Shown here one piece after another: positions 1 to 9,512 of a stretch of DNA of 25,650 nucleotides; within the stretch, counting starts at the first letter, position 1; each line of letters starts with the position of its first letter. The stretch comes from Silene noctiflora (Eukaryota; Streptophyta; Magnoliopsida; Caryophyllales; Caryophyllaceae). The notes beneath the pieces were generated by a model. That model was given only the letters and a program-made list of their open reading frames with translations. It did no database searches and was not told where the DNA came from. Made by a program: the position numbers and the translations under genes. The DNA is taken from contig VHZZ01010375.1 in assembly GCA_009801015.1 (NCBI GenBank), forward strand, positions 29,135-54,784, read 5' to 3'.

Positions 1-700
1 ATTCCCGACTCACATTATATCCATTACGAGCTCAAAACCGATTTTGACTCGAAAACCCGAATGCACTTAAATGTCCTTGTGATCAAAATCACTAAGATAG
101 AAGCCAAGATACATGCTTACAACGCAATTGAAGTGAAACCTAGAAAGTGCACCAATGAACCATAAACTGCTAACGGTATTCCCATAGGTTGTAAATTTCT
201 CCAAAAGCAAGGCAGCCGGAAGAGATTAACCCCACCATGATTACCGTATCCACTCCAGCAACACTACGCCTAAGAACTGAAAATACAGTAAGGTTTATTA
301 ACCCTAGCATAATAAAACGGAAGGCCAGAGCAACTACACCGCCAATGTTCTGAAAAATGTTACGACTAAAAGATACAACAAGGTTTATCAAGATCAACAT
401 ATTAAAGTTGTTCTTCACCATAAGTACACTACCAACAGGTGCATGCGGTGTTGTACCTGTTTGCTACGATATTTTCCTCATTAAATTCTTACGCACCATC
501 TACAGATAAACAATCATGCCCCTTAAATTGTACTCAAACATTGAAAGGGGTTGAAGAAACTACCAAATTTAATGATCGTTTAAGAGCACAAACACACGAA
601 AGAGAGTCCTAAATACACTTATTATACATCCAAACCTCAAGCCCCAACTGTAAAAGAACTACATATTCAAAAGCAAACAAAAGACACGAAAGCAACAATA
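1..700. other. Intergenic region, no supported gene
   Basis: No gene is supported here. A hydrophobic open frame on the minus strand (170-421, 83 codons) begins with an ATG and contains leucine, isoleucine and valine-rich stretches. It matches no family I recognise, has no clear promoter or splice context, and could be chance or an exon of an unseen gene. The rest is AT-rich spacer. Confidence 0.4.
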
Positions 701-701
701 A

Positions 702-747
702 TAACATTAAAAACATAGATAGCTTAACATTAAAAACATAGATAGAT
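702..747. repeat. Two-copy 23-bp tandem repeat
   Basis: The unit starting TAACATTAAAAACATAGATAG occurs twice head to tail (702-724 and 725-747) with one or two differences. It lies just downstream of the 3' end of the first XS gene. Confidence 0.85.
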
Positions 748-800
748 TAACATAAGTCTGATTCAAAATGACATTTAGCCCCCTGAGTTAACACTCTAGC

Positions 801-1271
801 TTAGTGAGTCAGAGTGTAGAGAGCAGCTATGACACTGTCGTAAGGGTTGTAGATCTTCGCTTCAGCAACACGCTCTCCACTACGCTTCAAGTCAATGGGA
901 ATCTCAACATAGCCAGCGCGCCCGCGGAAGTGGGTGTTGTCACGAGCCATGGCAACCCAAAGATAAGGGTTGTCCCCTAAATTGGTGTTACCTATAAAAT
1001 TGCCCAAACTATGGTCCCTAATCTCAAACATCCTTTGTAACTTAAAAGTTGATTCACAATCAGCATCCGCCCCTCTAAAATCTACTAAAGCATACCCTGT
1101 GAAATGGCCCTTTGGCGTCCACAAGGACTTAACCTTAGTCACACGATAGCCCAAAGCTCGCAACCTATCCCTCGCGATATTAAAACTCTTAGCAACATAG
1201 TGGCCTTCTTCAAAATGTCCTGACATGTTGGCCAGGACACAACAATAAGGCCTAATACATCGCTGAGACAT
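801..1271 (-). CDS. Small stand-alone XS-domain protein (copy 1)
   Basis: Intronless frame of 156 residues starting at the ATG at 1271 and ending with TGA... or equivalent stop at 801. Nearly the whole protein aligns by eye with the XS domain (Pfam PF03468) known from SGS3 and from IDN2/FDM proteins of RNA-directed DNA methylation, where XS binds double-stranded RNA with 5' overhangs. Diagnostic parts are a Pro-Tyr strand with VLANMSGH (residues 8-19), YVAKSFN (25-31), LGYRVTKVKSLW ending at W51, KGHFTGYALVDF (54-65, like the family's GHSG.aiVeF), FKLQRMFE (76-83) and YLWVAMARD (103-111, like the family's GLY.WVAR.DDYN). Full-length family members also carry zf-XS, coiled-coil and XH regions; none fits here. 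A good TATA box lies about 100 bp upstream. The protein probably acts as an RNA-binding factor, but this is inferred from the family. Two relatives lie at 22607-23035 and 24509-25018. Confidence 0.82.
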   Translation of the reverse strand: MSQRCIRPYCCVLANMSGHFEEGHYVAKSFNIARDRLRALGYRVTKVKSLWTPKGHFTGYALVDFRGADADCESTFKLQRMFEIRDHSLGNFIGNTNLGDNPYLWVAMARDNTHFRGRAGYVEIPIDLKRSGERVAEAKIYNPYDSVIAALYTLTH

Positions 1272-1364
1272 CTGTGGTATTTTGAGAATATTGGGTAAAT
1301 CTATATGGAAACTAATGGTTAGTAAGAACTCTGGAATGCAAGTGTATAAAATGTGTAGTGCTGG

Positions 1365-1373
1365 TATTTATAG
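1365..1373 (-). promoter_or_regulatory. TATA box of XS gene copy 1
   Basis: On the minus strand the sequence reads CTATAAATA, about 95-100 bp upstream of the ATG at 1271. This predicts a short leader of roughly 65 nt. XS copy 3 has the same CTATAAATA about 115-123 bp before its start. Confidence 0.7.
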
Positions 1374-2229
1374 GGAGACCCAACTCACTTTACCTGCGCT
1401 TTGTTAGGAAAAACAAATAAATGCAGACCAAACGTCCGTTTTAGTATTACTGTAGTCAAAGTAGCAACAGTTGTAACAACAACAATTAAAGGTAGAGATG
1501 CACAACATTTTAAGCTTTATTTTTGGCGTTTCCTTCTACATTGAAGTCTTAAGATTCCCCCAAAAAAATGCAGTAATTATACAGATAAAACGTAACACCG
1601 CCTCCCTCCTTTTCCACAGATCAGAACAGAGACACTAATAACTGTGCTTGATTTGGCCACACACTGACCCTGGAAAGTAAAACTATGCATCCTGCACATG
1701 CATATTTGGCAATGAACTTTGTACGGTGATACGAACCGACTATCCCAAAAACAAAGATGAAATCAATTCAGCCAAGAAGATGCTTAACAGCAGACAATTC
1801 AACACTATCACCACCAACCCAACAGCAACAACACACCATTTCCTATTGTAGATGCACATGCATGCGCGACCAAATGGCTAAGCTCATGTTAAAACAACAT
1901 CTGTGACCCACAATACTGTCAATTTCTCTCAAGTACAATCAAATGCAGCAAAAAATACTGGGTGCATGAAATCTTTACACAAAAACATAACAAAAATGCA
2001 TGCAAAAGTAAACAATGGTTGTCCAAATAAGTAACCACAACACAAATCAACTTCCTAGAGTAACCATCAACCGGAATAACCATAGAGCAAGCTAGCAAAT
2101 TTTAATGAAAACATATAATCGAAGCACTGTAGCTGATCACCAAATTTACCTGAACCTAAGATGCAGATCTGATCATCGCGTCAATTATATTATAATATGA
2201 TAATGGTCTGTCGATGTTCTCTGATAATA
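1374..2229. other. Intergenic spacer, nothing recognised
   Basis: AT-rich spacer upstream of the first XS gene. I see no coding region, RNA gene or transposon ends. Confidence 0.5.
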
Positions 2230-2745
2230 ATATGTTGCTGATCCTCGAAATACTATGTTGTTGATCCTCCTTGTTTGGTACTGGTATGTATGTAAACAAT
2301 TATCGAAGAAATTTGGTGAGGGTATGTTAACGATCCTTGATTTCGGTGATGGTATGGTGGTGATCTTTGTTCTGTTGATGGTTTGTTGATTGTTGATTTG
2401 TTGATAATAATGGTGGGAATCTTCCTCATATCGAAGAGAGGTATGGTGGTGATCTTTGTTCTGTTGATGGTCTGTTGATGGTTTGTTGATAGTAATGGTG
2501 GAATGGTCCTAATATCGTAGAGAAACGGTGAGAGCATGTCGATGATCCCTGATGCGCGATTGATGATTGATGATTCATGATGATAAAAGTTATAGAGAGT
2601 TATTAAGTTAAGCATATCGATGATCTTTGATCTGCAATTGAAATTGATGATTGATGAGATGAAATAATAGAAATAGATGATAAATATCGATGATCTTTGA
2701 TCTGATGATTGAAGATTGATGATATGTATATCTGAGTATGAGATA
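2230..2745. repeat. Degenerate GAT/GTTGAT minisatellite region
   Basis: Low-complexity DNA rich in GTTGAT, GATGAT and TGATCT words. Longer units recur: a block beginning GGTATGGTGGTGATCTTTG starts at 2351 and again at 2440 (period about 89), and ATATCGATGATCTTTGATCTG starts at 2614 and again at 2684 (period 70). The 120-codon open frame on the minus strand here is a by-product of the repeat. Confidence 0.75.
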
Positions 2746-3010
2746 AATAGCTAAGAGTCAAAATTAGAGATAGTTAAGTTATTGTAGTAGAGAGTCAAAC
2801 AATTAGCAGCCCAAAAATGGATGGCCATGATAAGACCCACATGAAAGTTGCAACATCCACACCATCCATCAATGGACCGCCCAGATCTGCTAGACACCAA
2901 ACGAAAGGCCAGGATACAACAAAATACTATTCCTAAGAGGGGCACTATTCATAAGAAACTTCATGCCTTTATAGGAGAAAAGATTTGGCACGAGGGCCAA
3001 GATAAAAACA
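2746..3010. other. Spacer
   Basis: No feature supported. It leads into the inverted-repeat region that follows. Confidence 0.4.
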
Positions 3011-3106
3011 TCCTCTATAAATAGAGGAAATCTTCCCCACATTGAAGAGGACATCCTCTTAGAAGAGAGAAAGTGTTAAGAGGATGGTCCATCCTCTTCA
3101 ATGTGG
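3011..3106. repeat. Compact inverted-repeat hairpin with embedded TATA-like palindrome
   Basis: TCCTCTAT and ATAGAGGA (3011-3018 and 3021-3028) form a palindrome around AA that contains a TATAAATAG word. Immediately after it, CCACATTGAAGAGGA (3037-3051) is perfectly complementary to 3092-3106, and CATCCTCTTA (3052-3061) to 3077-3086. This gives a 25-bp stem with one 5-nt bulge and a 15-nt loop. It may be a MITE fragment (the flank on the minus strand reads AAGAGCATCCACATTG, a common plant MITE-like phrase) or a young hairpin RNA locus. Confidence 0.7.
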
Positions 3107-3935
3107 ATGCTCTTAAGCCTAAACTTGCAGCATTTCCGCAATGACCTACCCCCTAATGACATGAATCGTTCGACCTAAAAACATTAAGAAAAGACAGGCA
3201 TCCCATTTATCCACAACGATCTAACTTCAGTAACATTCTCTAGCACAACGTGACACCATATATTAAACTAGACACAGAACAAAATACTACATAGGCTCCC
3301 GAAAATAGCGGGTAAGGACGAGAAATTTCTAGGGATATACAAAGGCCCATCTCAGTAACCCATCTTAAACCTGCTTGTTAACTTGCTTGTCCGTAACCAA
3401 AAATCCTCATGTTCAATCCAAACCCGCGTTTAATTACCTGTATCATCTATAAACATGAGCGTGCTCGAGTACTTTGCCGGTATGGGTAATATTCACAAGT
3501 AGATTACTCCGTTTGTCACATGAAAAAAAGAAAGCAAAAAAGCAGTTTTGCTATGTCAAATTTGTGAGTGAAATGAAAATGACGATCTCCTCTCATTGTG
3601 CTTCAAAATTATTCCCTGACCGAGTTTAATTTACGTTTACTTTCTTTTATTGATTTGGACAGAGGATATATCAAAATCCGAATAATTTTTTGTTTTCATT
3701 ATTGATAGCATTTACGAGAACCTAATCCATAGCCTCAATCAAACAATTTTTTGTCCTCTTTCTTGTATGATTATTAAGGCCATAAGGATTAAAATCGAAC
3801 GACTTTCTTTCTAAAATGATGGCATGTTAAGTTGTTGAAGTCATTGGCAGACCTTGGAGTAAACGATCGATAATAGGGGTCGAGGTTTAAACTATTAACT
3901 TCGTGTGTGAATATTTGAAACTCAATCACTGAGCC
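3107..3935. other. Intergenic spacer
   Basis: No gene seen. The open frames at 3789-4019 (minus) and 3948-4142 (plus) overlap each other and resemble nothing known. The region may be decayed retroelement sequence leading to the purine tract at 3936. Confidence 0.4.
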
Positions 3936-4229
3936 AAGGGGGGGCTGTTGATAATTTATACTGAAATTGCAAAAAATTGGGTAAAAAAGGGAAGTGCCAT
4001 CAGACAACCATGTGACCATCTTAAGGCCCCAATATTAAGGGTAGGAACGATCCTTTATAGCAAATCGAATCAACCAATTGGCCATAATCACACGGTCATG
4101 GTTCGTCATCACACTTTGATTCTTGCCTCTGTAGATCACTAGGACACAAAGATACAACCTATAGGAAAGATCCTGTTCAATAATCTTTGTGAAACTTCGA
4201 TAAACCTGAGTTAGCTTGAGTACTTTGAC
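3936..4229 (+). mobile_element. Possible polypurine tract and 3' LTR relic
   Basis: AAGGGGGGG (3936-3944) is followed after one base by TGTTGATAATTT (from 3946). That is the arrangement of a polypurine tract followed by the TG start of a plant retrotransposon 3' LTR. I cannot find the matching 5' LTR, the CA end or recognisable pol residues, so this is only a candidate relic and its right edge is arbitrary. Confidence 0.3.
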
Positions 4230-4239
4230 AAGATGGATA

Positions 4240-4273
4240 TTATTTATTTATTTATTTATTTATATATTTATTT
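4240..4273. repeat. (TTTA)n microsatellite
   Basis: About eight tetranucleotide TTTA units with one TATA interruption. Confidence 0.9.
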
Positions 4274-5006
4274 GTGTGGCCTTTAATAGTTACGAAGTAC
4301 TTCTGATTGTTTAACAATATCACTGAACTTGTATAGTAGCTATTCATAGTTTATATTTTTAGGGAAAAACAATTGTTTGCCGCCCTTATTTTGATGTTTT
4401 ATAGGGTTTCAAAACACGAATTCTAAGTTATTTGCTTATAATCATGGCGGGTTGTATCATGTGGTGTTACGAGTAGCAAAAGTTTTCAGTGTTATAAATT
4501 ATCCGATGGCAAATTCATTTCGAGTTCAAGATTGAACACGACTTCTAAGTCACGGGGAACTTCAAAGTTCAAATTGACATGAAACATTTCGTTAGTTATA
4601 TACTCCATTACCTTACAATGCGTAATGCTGCGTAAAGTAGGTAACTAGAATCAGCAAGGAATCTAAATACCATTCACGACAATGGAACTCGGCCGATTTA
4701 TGTAGGTTTTGAATTTTATCAGGACCATATATCTTGAGGCATATCATCCGCCTTCCTAGCAAAGCGACCGGCATTATTATTACGCCAACCATTATCAATT
4801 CCAGTCACGTCTCAACCGAGGCATTAACCTTTACAACATTAGGTTGGGCAATCCTCTAAAAGGTATACTGAATTTGTACCTGACAGTTCTTAAATTAGTT
4901 TAATTGCATCACATTATTTGGTTATTAGAAGAAATCAGATTGATAATTTCTTCATCTTGTTTAATACTCCGTAGTTAAACAGTTAGTTTAAGTGAGTAGG
5001 AAAAGC
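4274..5006. other. Intergenic spacer downstream of the U5 gene
   Basis: AT-rich; no coding or RNA feature supported. The 61-codon frame at 4613-4798 looks accidental. Confidence 0.45.
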
Positions 5007-5020
5007 TTGAACTTGAATTG
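5007..5020 (-). terminator. Plant snRNA 3'-box
   Basis: On the minus strand CAATTCAAGTTCAA fits the plant Pol II snRNA 3'-end signal CA(N)3-10AGTNNAA exactly (CA, five bases, AGT, two bases, AA). It begins directly after the terminal stem-loop of the U5 RNA, which is where this processing signal belongs. Confidence 0.8.
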
Positions 5021-5149
5021 ACGGAAGCTTCACAAGGAAGCCTCCTCCAAAAACTAACGTATGCCACTTAGATGCAACGAGCACACGGTATTCTTTAGTA
5101 AAAGGCGAAAGAATAGTTCGTTTTGTGCTCACTGCGTGGGTGCGTGAGT
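5021..5149 (-). ncRNA. U5: U5 small nuclear RNA
   Basis: U5 is the spliceosomal RNA whose loop I holds the exon ends during both steps of splicing. The invariant loop I core CGCCTTTTACT sits on the minus strand around 5095-5106. It is closed by TATTCTTT/AAAGAATA and, across an internal loop, by an outer stem GAGCACA/TGTGCTC. Downstream comes an Sm-site-like TAGTTTTTGG and then a terminal hairpin with arms GGAGGCTTC and GAAGCTTCC (one G-U pair) around CTTGT, ending near 5023. The order stem-loop I, Sm site, 3' hairpin is that of U5. The 3' end is set by the 3'-box that follows; the 5' end (an A near 5149) is estimated from the TATA box and may be off by a few bases. With promoter and 3'-box intact, this looks like a functional copy. 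The open frame running through it (4983-5276) is not a protein gene. Confidence 0.92.
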
Positions 5150-5169
5150 ATTCCTGTTGGAACAGTACG

Positions 5170-5177
5170 CTCTTATA
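5170..5177 (-). promoter_or_regulatory. TATA box of the U5 snRNA gene
   Basis: TATAAGAG on the minus strand, about 28 bp before the predicted RNA start and 32 bp downstream of the USE. This wide, four-helical-turn spacing is the one used by Pol II-transcribed plant snRNA genes; Pol III U6-type genes use a shorter spacing. Confidence 0.82.
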
Positions 5178-5209
5178 CTGGGATTTGGAGCCAACACTCG
5201 TATCCTCAG

Positions 5210-5220
5210 TGATGTGGGAC
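5210..5220 (-). promoter_or_regulatory. Upstream sequence element (USE) of the U5 gene
   Basis: GTCCCACATCA on the minus strand matches the plant snRNA USE consensus RTCCCACATCG at 10 of 11 positions, and is correctly placed upstream of the TATA box. Confidence 0.85.
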
Positions 5221-6228
5221 ATTTGTTTCTTCCTTTTCCCATCTCGTGAAATAGTAAGAGTAGTACTAGTACTCACTGTATTCTATACCTAGTGGCTTTT
5301 TTCACATCTTAATATAACTAAACTAAATATGCCAATACAAAAACAAAACATAAGACATATTAACTATAAATGCAAAAACGATGATAATAATAAATTGACA
5401 ATGAGTCCAGTCAATAGTACAGTAGGAAGTATATTACGAGTATATACTTCGTATAATCTTTGCCAAAAACCTTTATAGTTTATAACTATCTCCAAAACTT
5501 ATACTCCGTAATAACAAGGAAATTATAATTCGTATATTGTATACACTCTCTATTACACATGGTTTTTCTATGAATTTTACCTCATATATATTTTTAAATT
5601 ACTACCACTTAAAAGACACTTTTACTAAAAATTGGTACTCCGAATGAATTGACATGTTTTTCTAAGAAAATAATTTCGGCTTGTATTTGCACATTATATT
5701 CATTAGACTAGTTGTTTAAATACAAACTCTTGTTTAAGACCGGCTTAAGTTAAGACGACACTTACAACTAATTTAAATAATGTTAAAAATAAAAAGGGAT
5801 TGTAGTGAGGGGTCTTCGTTCAGCTAAGACCGTCTTAAGTAAGACCTAAAATTATTTAAAAAGCACAAAAATTACAATTAAGAATTAAACCAACTTAAAT
5901 TGTTCAGAAATAATTTAAATAAAAGTTCAACAAATTTCACTTTAGCCCTTCTTCTTGTAGGGTACCAATTTTTTATATAATAAAAGTGTGTAATAATATA
6001 TACAAAATTATCGGAGTAGATAATAATATAGGTAGTAATAATACCATCTAAAAACTTGATAACATGAAAAAAAATTACTGTATGTAATAATAAAATAAAA
6101 ATATGATTTATATTAGCCTTTAACAACAAGGCAACAAAAAGTAGTTACACCCAAACTAAGCTAATGCACCAGAAGATGACAAACCGTATTTGCTCATCAA
6201 GTGATTCGATCTATCATCTGTATATAGC
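5221..6228. other. AT-rich spacer with MITE-like scraps
   Basis: Mostly AT-rich with no supported gene. Two similar phrases, TAAGACCGGCTTAAG (about 5737) and TAAGACCGTCTTAAG (about 5826), look like fragments of a common transposon end, but no full element can be outlined. The frame at 5878-6129 is low-complexity. Confidence 0.45.
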
Positions 6229-6531
6229 TCACCGGTTGGATATCGGGTTTGGACCGCTTGGTACTTCATGTTCATCAACTCCAAACTCTTTAGATGGCAA
6301 ATCTTTGGCATGTTTATCTTTTGTAGTAGATTGAAAACCCGAAACCGACACGGTTGATGTAGAGGCTTTTGATTCCATAGTAGATGTGCTTGATGTTGCT
6401 TGGATTGTAGGGTGAAAAAGTAGTAGCATGAATATAATAAAGAGGGATAGAAATAGTTTTAAGGGAGTATGTGATGATGATTTAGTGTAGTAGTAGTGTG
6501 ATGATGATGATGGTATATTGGTTTTAGCCAT
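6229..6531 (-). CDS. CLE41/44-like: TDIF-type CLE peptide precursor (CLE41/CLE44 family)
   Basis: The 100-residue prepropeptide begins at the ATG at 6531; a further in-frame GTG upstream is not a likely start. A basic, Ser-rich leader is followed by a hydrophobic signal-anchor stretch (about residues 25-40, LKLFLSLFIIFMLLLF). A poorly conserved Ser/Thr/Lys-rich variable region precedes EFGVDE and the C-terminal dodecapeptide HEVPSGPNPISN (residues 88-99, bases 6235-6270), then one Arg and the stop. The dodecapeptide is identical to TDIF, the peptide of CLE41 and CLE44. It is secreted from phloem, perceived by PXY/TDR on procambial cells, keeps vascular stem cells dividing and blocks xylem differentiation. 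The prolines of the core are normally hydroxylated. EFG..xHEV directly before the peptide is also shared with CLE41. The gene is intronless, as is common for CLE genes. The paralogue identity (41, 42 or 44) cannot be fixed from the peptide alone. Confidence 0.93.
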   Translation of the reverse strand: MAKTNIPSSSSHYYYTKSSSHTPLKLFLSLFIIFMLLLFHPTIQATSSTSTMESKASTSTVSVSGFQSTTKDKHAKDLPSKEFGVDEHEVPSGPNPISNR

Positions 6532-6906
6532 GCAAATTGGATAAACCACAAGGGATTAATGTCCATCAACTATGGGATCCTTGAGAGGGTAATTATGAAA
6601 GGTATTGTATGTGTGAGACGAAATAAAAGGGAAGGTTATGAAAAAGAGGAGGAAAAGAATGGAGAGGAAATTAAATGGAAGAAATAAGAAGAAGGTTCAA
6701 CTAAAGTAGGTAATGTTGGAAATAAGGGTTTGAAATTCGTTGCACATCTTTTGTCTATTTTGTTCATACGGAGTACGTACTAAAGATGCATTGGGACACT
6801 CGGGACATAAAAGCCTTGCTACACAAGCGTGTATTTTTTAATCGTAAGTGCTCTTATCTTTTAAATACGTGGTTGAATTCGGTATTTAAGTCTTAAGTGA
6901 GAAAAC

Positions 6907-6990
6907 AAACTTGACAGCGGTATTCTCTCTAATCTCATATTACATTATAAACTTGACAGCGGTATTCTCTCTAATCTCATATTACATTAT
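6907..6990. repeat. Perfect 42-bp tandem duplication
   Basis: The block beginning AAACTTGACAGCGGTATTC occurs at 6907-6948 and is repeated without a difference at 6949-6990. It lies about 380 bp upstream of the TDIF-type start codon. Perfect identity implies a very recent duplication (or an assembly artefact). Confidence 0.95.
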
Positions 6991-7556
6991 CTCTGCAGAA
7001 TTCGATTTCTTATCCACCAAAACAAGAAAAAAGAAATACTTCGTAATAAATGAGTGATTCAAGCAACTCCGTATAGGATGAGAAATCGTTTTAACTATGT
7101 TAATGAATGATCTATCATTAAAGTAAAGTAAATCTTATAGTTAATTATCGTTAAATAAAGTAAATATTTTCCAAGCAACTTCAAAGAAACAGTCGTTTTA
7201 ATAATTCATCTATTCATTTCATCCTCGCTTTGGGAAAAATTGTTCCTAATGGACCCTATTTCAACTACTATGTTTTAGCTAACCCCCATTCAATATGTGT
7301 TTTATATGTCATGCATTCTTATTCTTGAGACACTCCTTTTTCTCTTTAATATCTCTCAAAACATAAGAGTAGACGATATTATAATGTAGACTCATTGGAA
7401 AACTATTTTCATAATGAAGTTATGGTGTAATTTTTTTAAATTTTAGCCTAATTTATTTTTGTAAAAATTAAAGTTAAAGGTGCATCTCGAAAAACATAAA
7501 TGTCATATAAAAGAAATGGATGGAGTATTTTTGTAACCCAAAAAAATTAAACTAGC
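6991..7556. other. Spacer upstream of the TDIF-type gene
   Basis: AT-rich, no coding region. It may hold distal promoter sequence of the CLE gene; no specific element is recognised. Confidence 0.4.

Positions 7557-7585
<29 letters not shown>
7557..7585. repeat. (ATT)n microsatellite
   Basis: Nine to ten ATT units. Confidence 0.95.
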
Positions 7586-7587
<2 letters not shown>

Positions 7588-7969
7588 GTGCCTTGTGTCT
7601 TAAAAAAGAAAAGAAAAAGAAAAGTGTTGGCACAAGTGAAGGAATGGTGGTGGCTTTTATTTCCCTTCTTTTTAAAAATGTATACTTTAATATATTTGGA
7701 TGATTCTCTATGAAAAGTTTGTCGATTAGATATGTTTGTTTGACTTGATGAGCCCCAACCACATCAAGTTTAGGAGAAATTCGGGATTTTTATTAAATCT
7801 CCCTTACTTCTCTTTATTTAGGTCAAGTCCTTTTCAATCTTTTAGTCCTCCATTACATTTTGTTAATTAAGGTTTTGTTAATCTTATTTTTCTCTTGGTC
7901 AATCAAGAGATAAGTTTAACAATTATTATCCCATGATCACAATACTTTCTAGCCATGCTTTATTTTCTA

Positions 7970-8192
7970 CCGCTCCCTCTGTTCTGGTCATTTACTTATT
8001 TTATTTATGAGTGTCTCGTTCATTTATTTACCTTTCTTTGTTAGGAATATTTTTAAAAGTTAATTTGATCATCTATATAACTTATTATTCACTTGTCAGT
8101 CTATAACCCCATCTACAAATGGTCATCTCCCCTCTCATTGGTCTTTTCCTCAAAACCAAAGGCAAATAAATAATTGGGACAAAGGGAAATAC
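7970..8192. mobile_element. Stowaway-like MITE (Tc1/mariner type)
   Basis: Left end CTCCCTCTGTTCTGGTCATT and right end (reverse complement) TTCCCTTTGTCCCAATTATT match the plant Stowaway terminal phrase CTCCCTCCGTCCC. The element is about 223 bp and is flanked by TA on both sides (7968-7969 and 8193-8194), the mariner target duplication. It encodes nothing and depends on a transposase supplied elsewhere. Confidence 0.7.
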
Positions 8193-8490
8193 TATTATAC
8201 TATGTATATATACATATATGCCAATAAATAATACATAAACTCATATGCAAAAAGAGAGATTAATTATTAATTTATATAATTATATTGAATTTAAAGTATA
8301 TTATCTGGAACCAATCATTTTTAAGTTATACACTATACTCTTCTTTTATAATTCAAATTCCCCAATCCCATTGTTTGTGTGATGAATATATGATTGTTTG
8401 AATTTGAAAAGAAAAAATACAAACTAATTAAAAATATTTGAGCCAATTCAAATTTAATATATATTTGTTTGATGGATGTCGAGTTATTTG

Positions 8491-8671
8491 AAATAATAAT
8501 AATAATAATAATAATATAATAATAATAATAATAATAATAATCTAATATAAACCTAAACTAACTTTTTGGTCTCAAATGAGACACTACAACAAAGGGGGTG
8601 GGGATATTCAAACTCAGGCCGATTATGCACTATGCCTCCTTCTTAACCATTAGACTAAGACATCTTCGGGG
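8491..8671 (-). mobile_element. Possible tRNA-derived SINE with (ATT)n tail
   Basis: On the minus strand a box A-like TAGTCTAATGG (8647-8657) is followed 31 bp later by a box B-like GAGTTTGAATATC (8603-8615), the spacing of an internal Pol III promoter. The body then runs into a long (ATT)n tract on that strand (TAA repeats at 8492-8541 on the plus strand), where a SINE tail would be. Box B is degenerate and I could not identify target-site duplications, so this may be a decayed copy. Confidence 0.45.
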
Positions 8672-8757
8672 ATCAAAACTCATTAATACTGTTATTATGT
8701 TATGTGAAAGTGAAAGTTACTATTGTTATTGCATGTGAAAATGAGATATTCAATATA

Positions 8758-9512
8758 GGAAAGTGCTAGGGCGACACCCGGTGTTACTGAATCTGAGTAA
8801 CACCCTAATTAAAATAATTAAAATAATGTAAAAATAATTCAACATCTAGATCTTTGGCCAAAAGCTCAAAGGGTGAATATGTAATTAAACTTTACATTTA
8901 TAAATTAGGGTATAAGGTTGAAGACACAATAAGTAATTATTGAAACGATATTGATAATTATAAAAATAATTAAACACATTATCATTTACGAGTCACGACT
9001 TAGTAAAATTCAGCGGATGTGATTTATATAATTTAGAGCGTAGTTGATAGATTATTAGAACTTCATGCAATCGCTAATGACTGCAATTTAAACAAATGAT
9101 GAACTAGTAAGGTAAGAAGAACGACGTCATATTCATACTGCGAGATGTCATACACATTCATACTTCACCCACTTTCATACTTAAATTAGTGCACTGCATG
9201 TGAATTTTGTTTTACAAATTGATTTTCCAAATATGGAGTACCACGCCATTGATGACTCCAAATAGATCGAGAGGAAATTAACATACCTGATAGTGTCAGC
9301 ACATATAAAATCCAATTTAATTAGGCTCCTTATTTTTAGTATTCTGTTAGGTAGATCTAGCTTAACATAAAATTCCAATAATACCCTTTTGTATATTAAT
9401 AAATTTCAGATTTTAAAACTTAAAAAAAAAACCATAAATACGAAGTAAATTACGATTATGTCATGGGTGTTACACAAATTGAGTAACACCGGGTGTCGCT
9501 ATCTCATTTTCC
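8758..9512. mobile_element. Non-autonomous DNA transposon with GCGACACCCGGTGTTACT inverted ends
   Basis: GCGACACCCGGTGTTACT starts at 8771, and its exact complement ends at 9499. Similarity continues inward (a second GAGTAACACCC-like stretch on each side) and weakly outward (GGAAA..TG). The interior, about 750 bp in all, is AT-rich and encodes no transposase. No clear target duplication was found, so the superfamily is open and the outermost bases are uncertain. Confidence 0.75.

Noticed and set aside
170..421. Hydrophobic 83-codon frame as a membrane protein gene
   Set aside because: AT-rich DNA readily gives Leu/Ile/Val-rich frames; there are no homologous motifs or clear control signals, so it is only mentioned.
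2253..2615. 120-codon open frame on the minus strand
   Set aside because: It is made of repeat units of the GAT-rich minisatellite, with Ser/Thr/Ile/Pro low complexity and no homologous motif.
4983..5276. 97-codon open frame on the minus strand
   Set aside because: It overlaps the U5 snRNA and its promoter; RNA structure explains the sequence fully.
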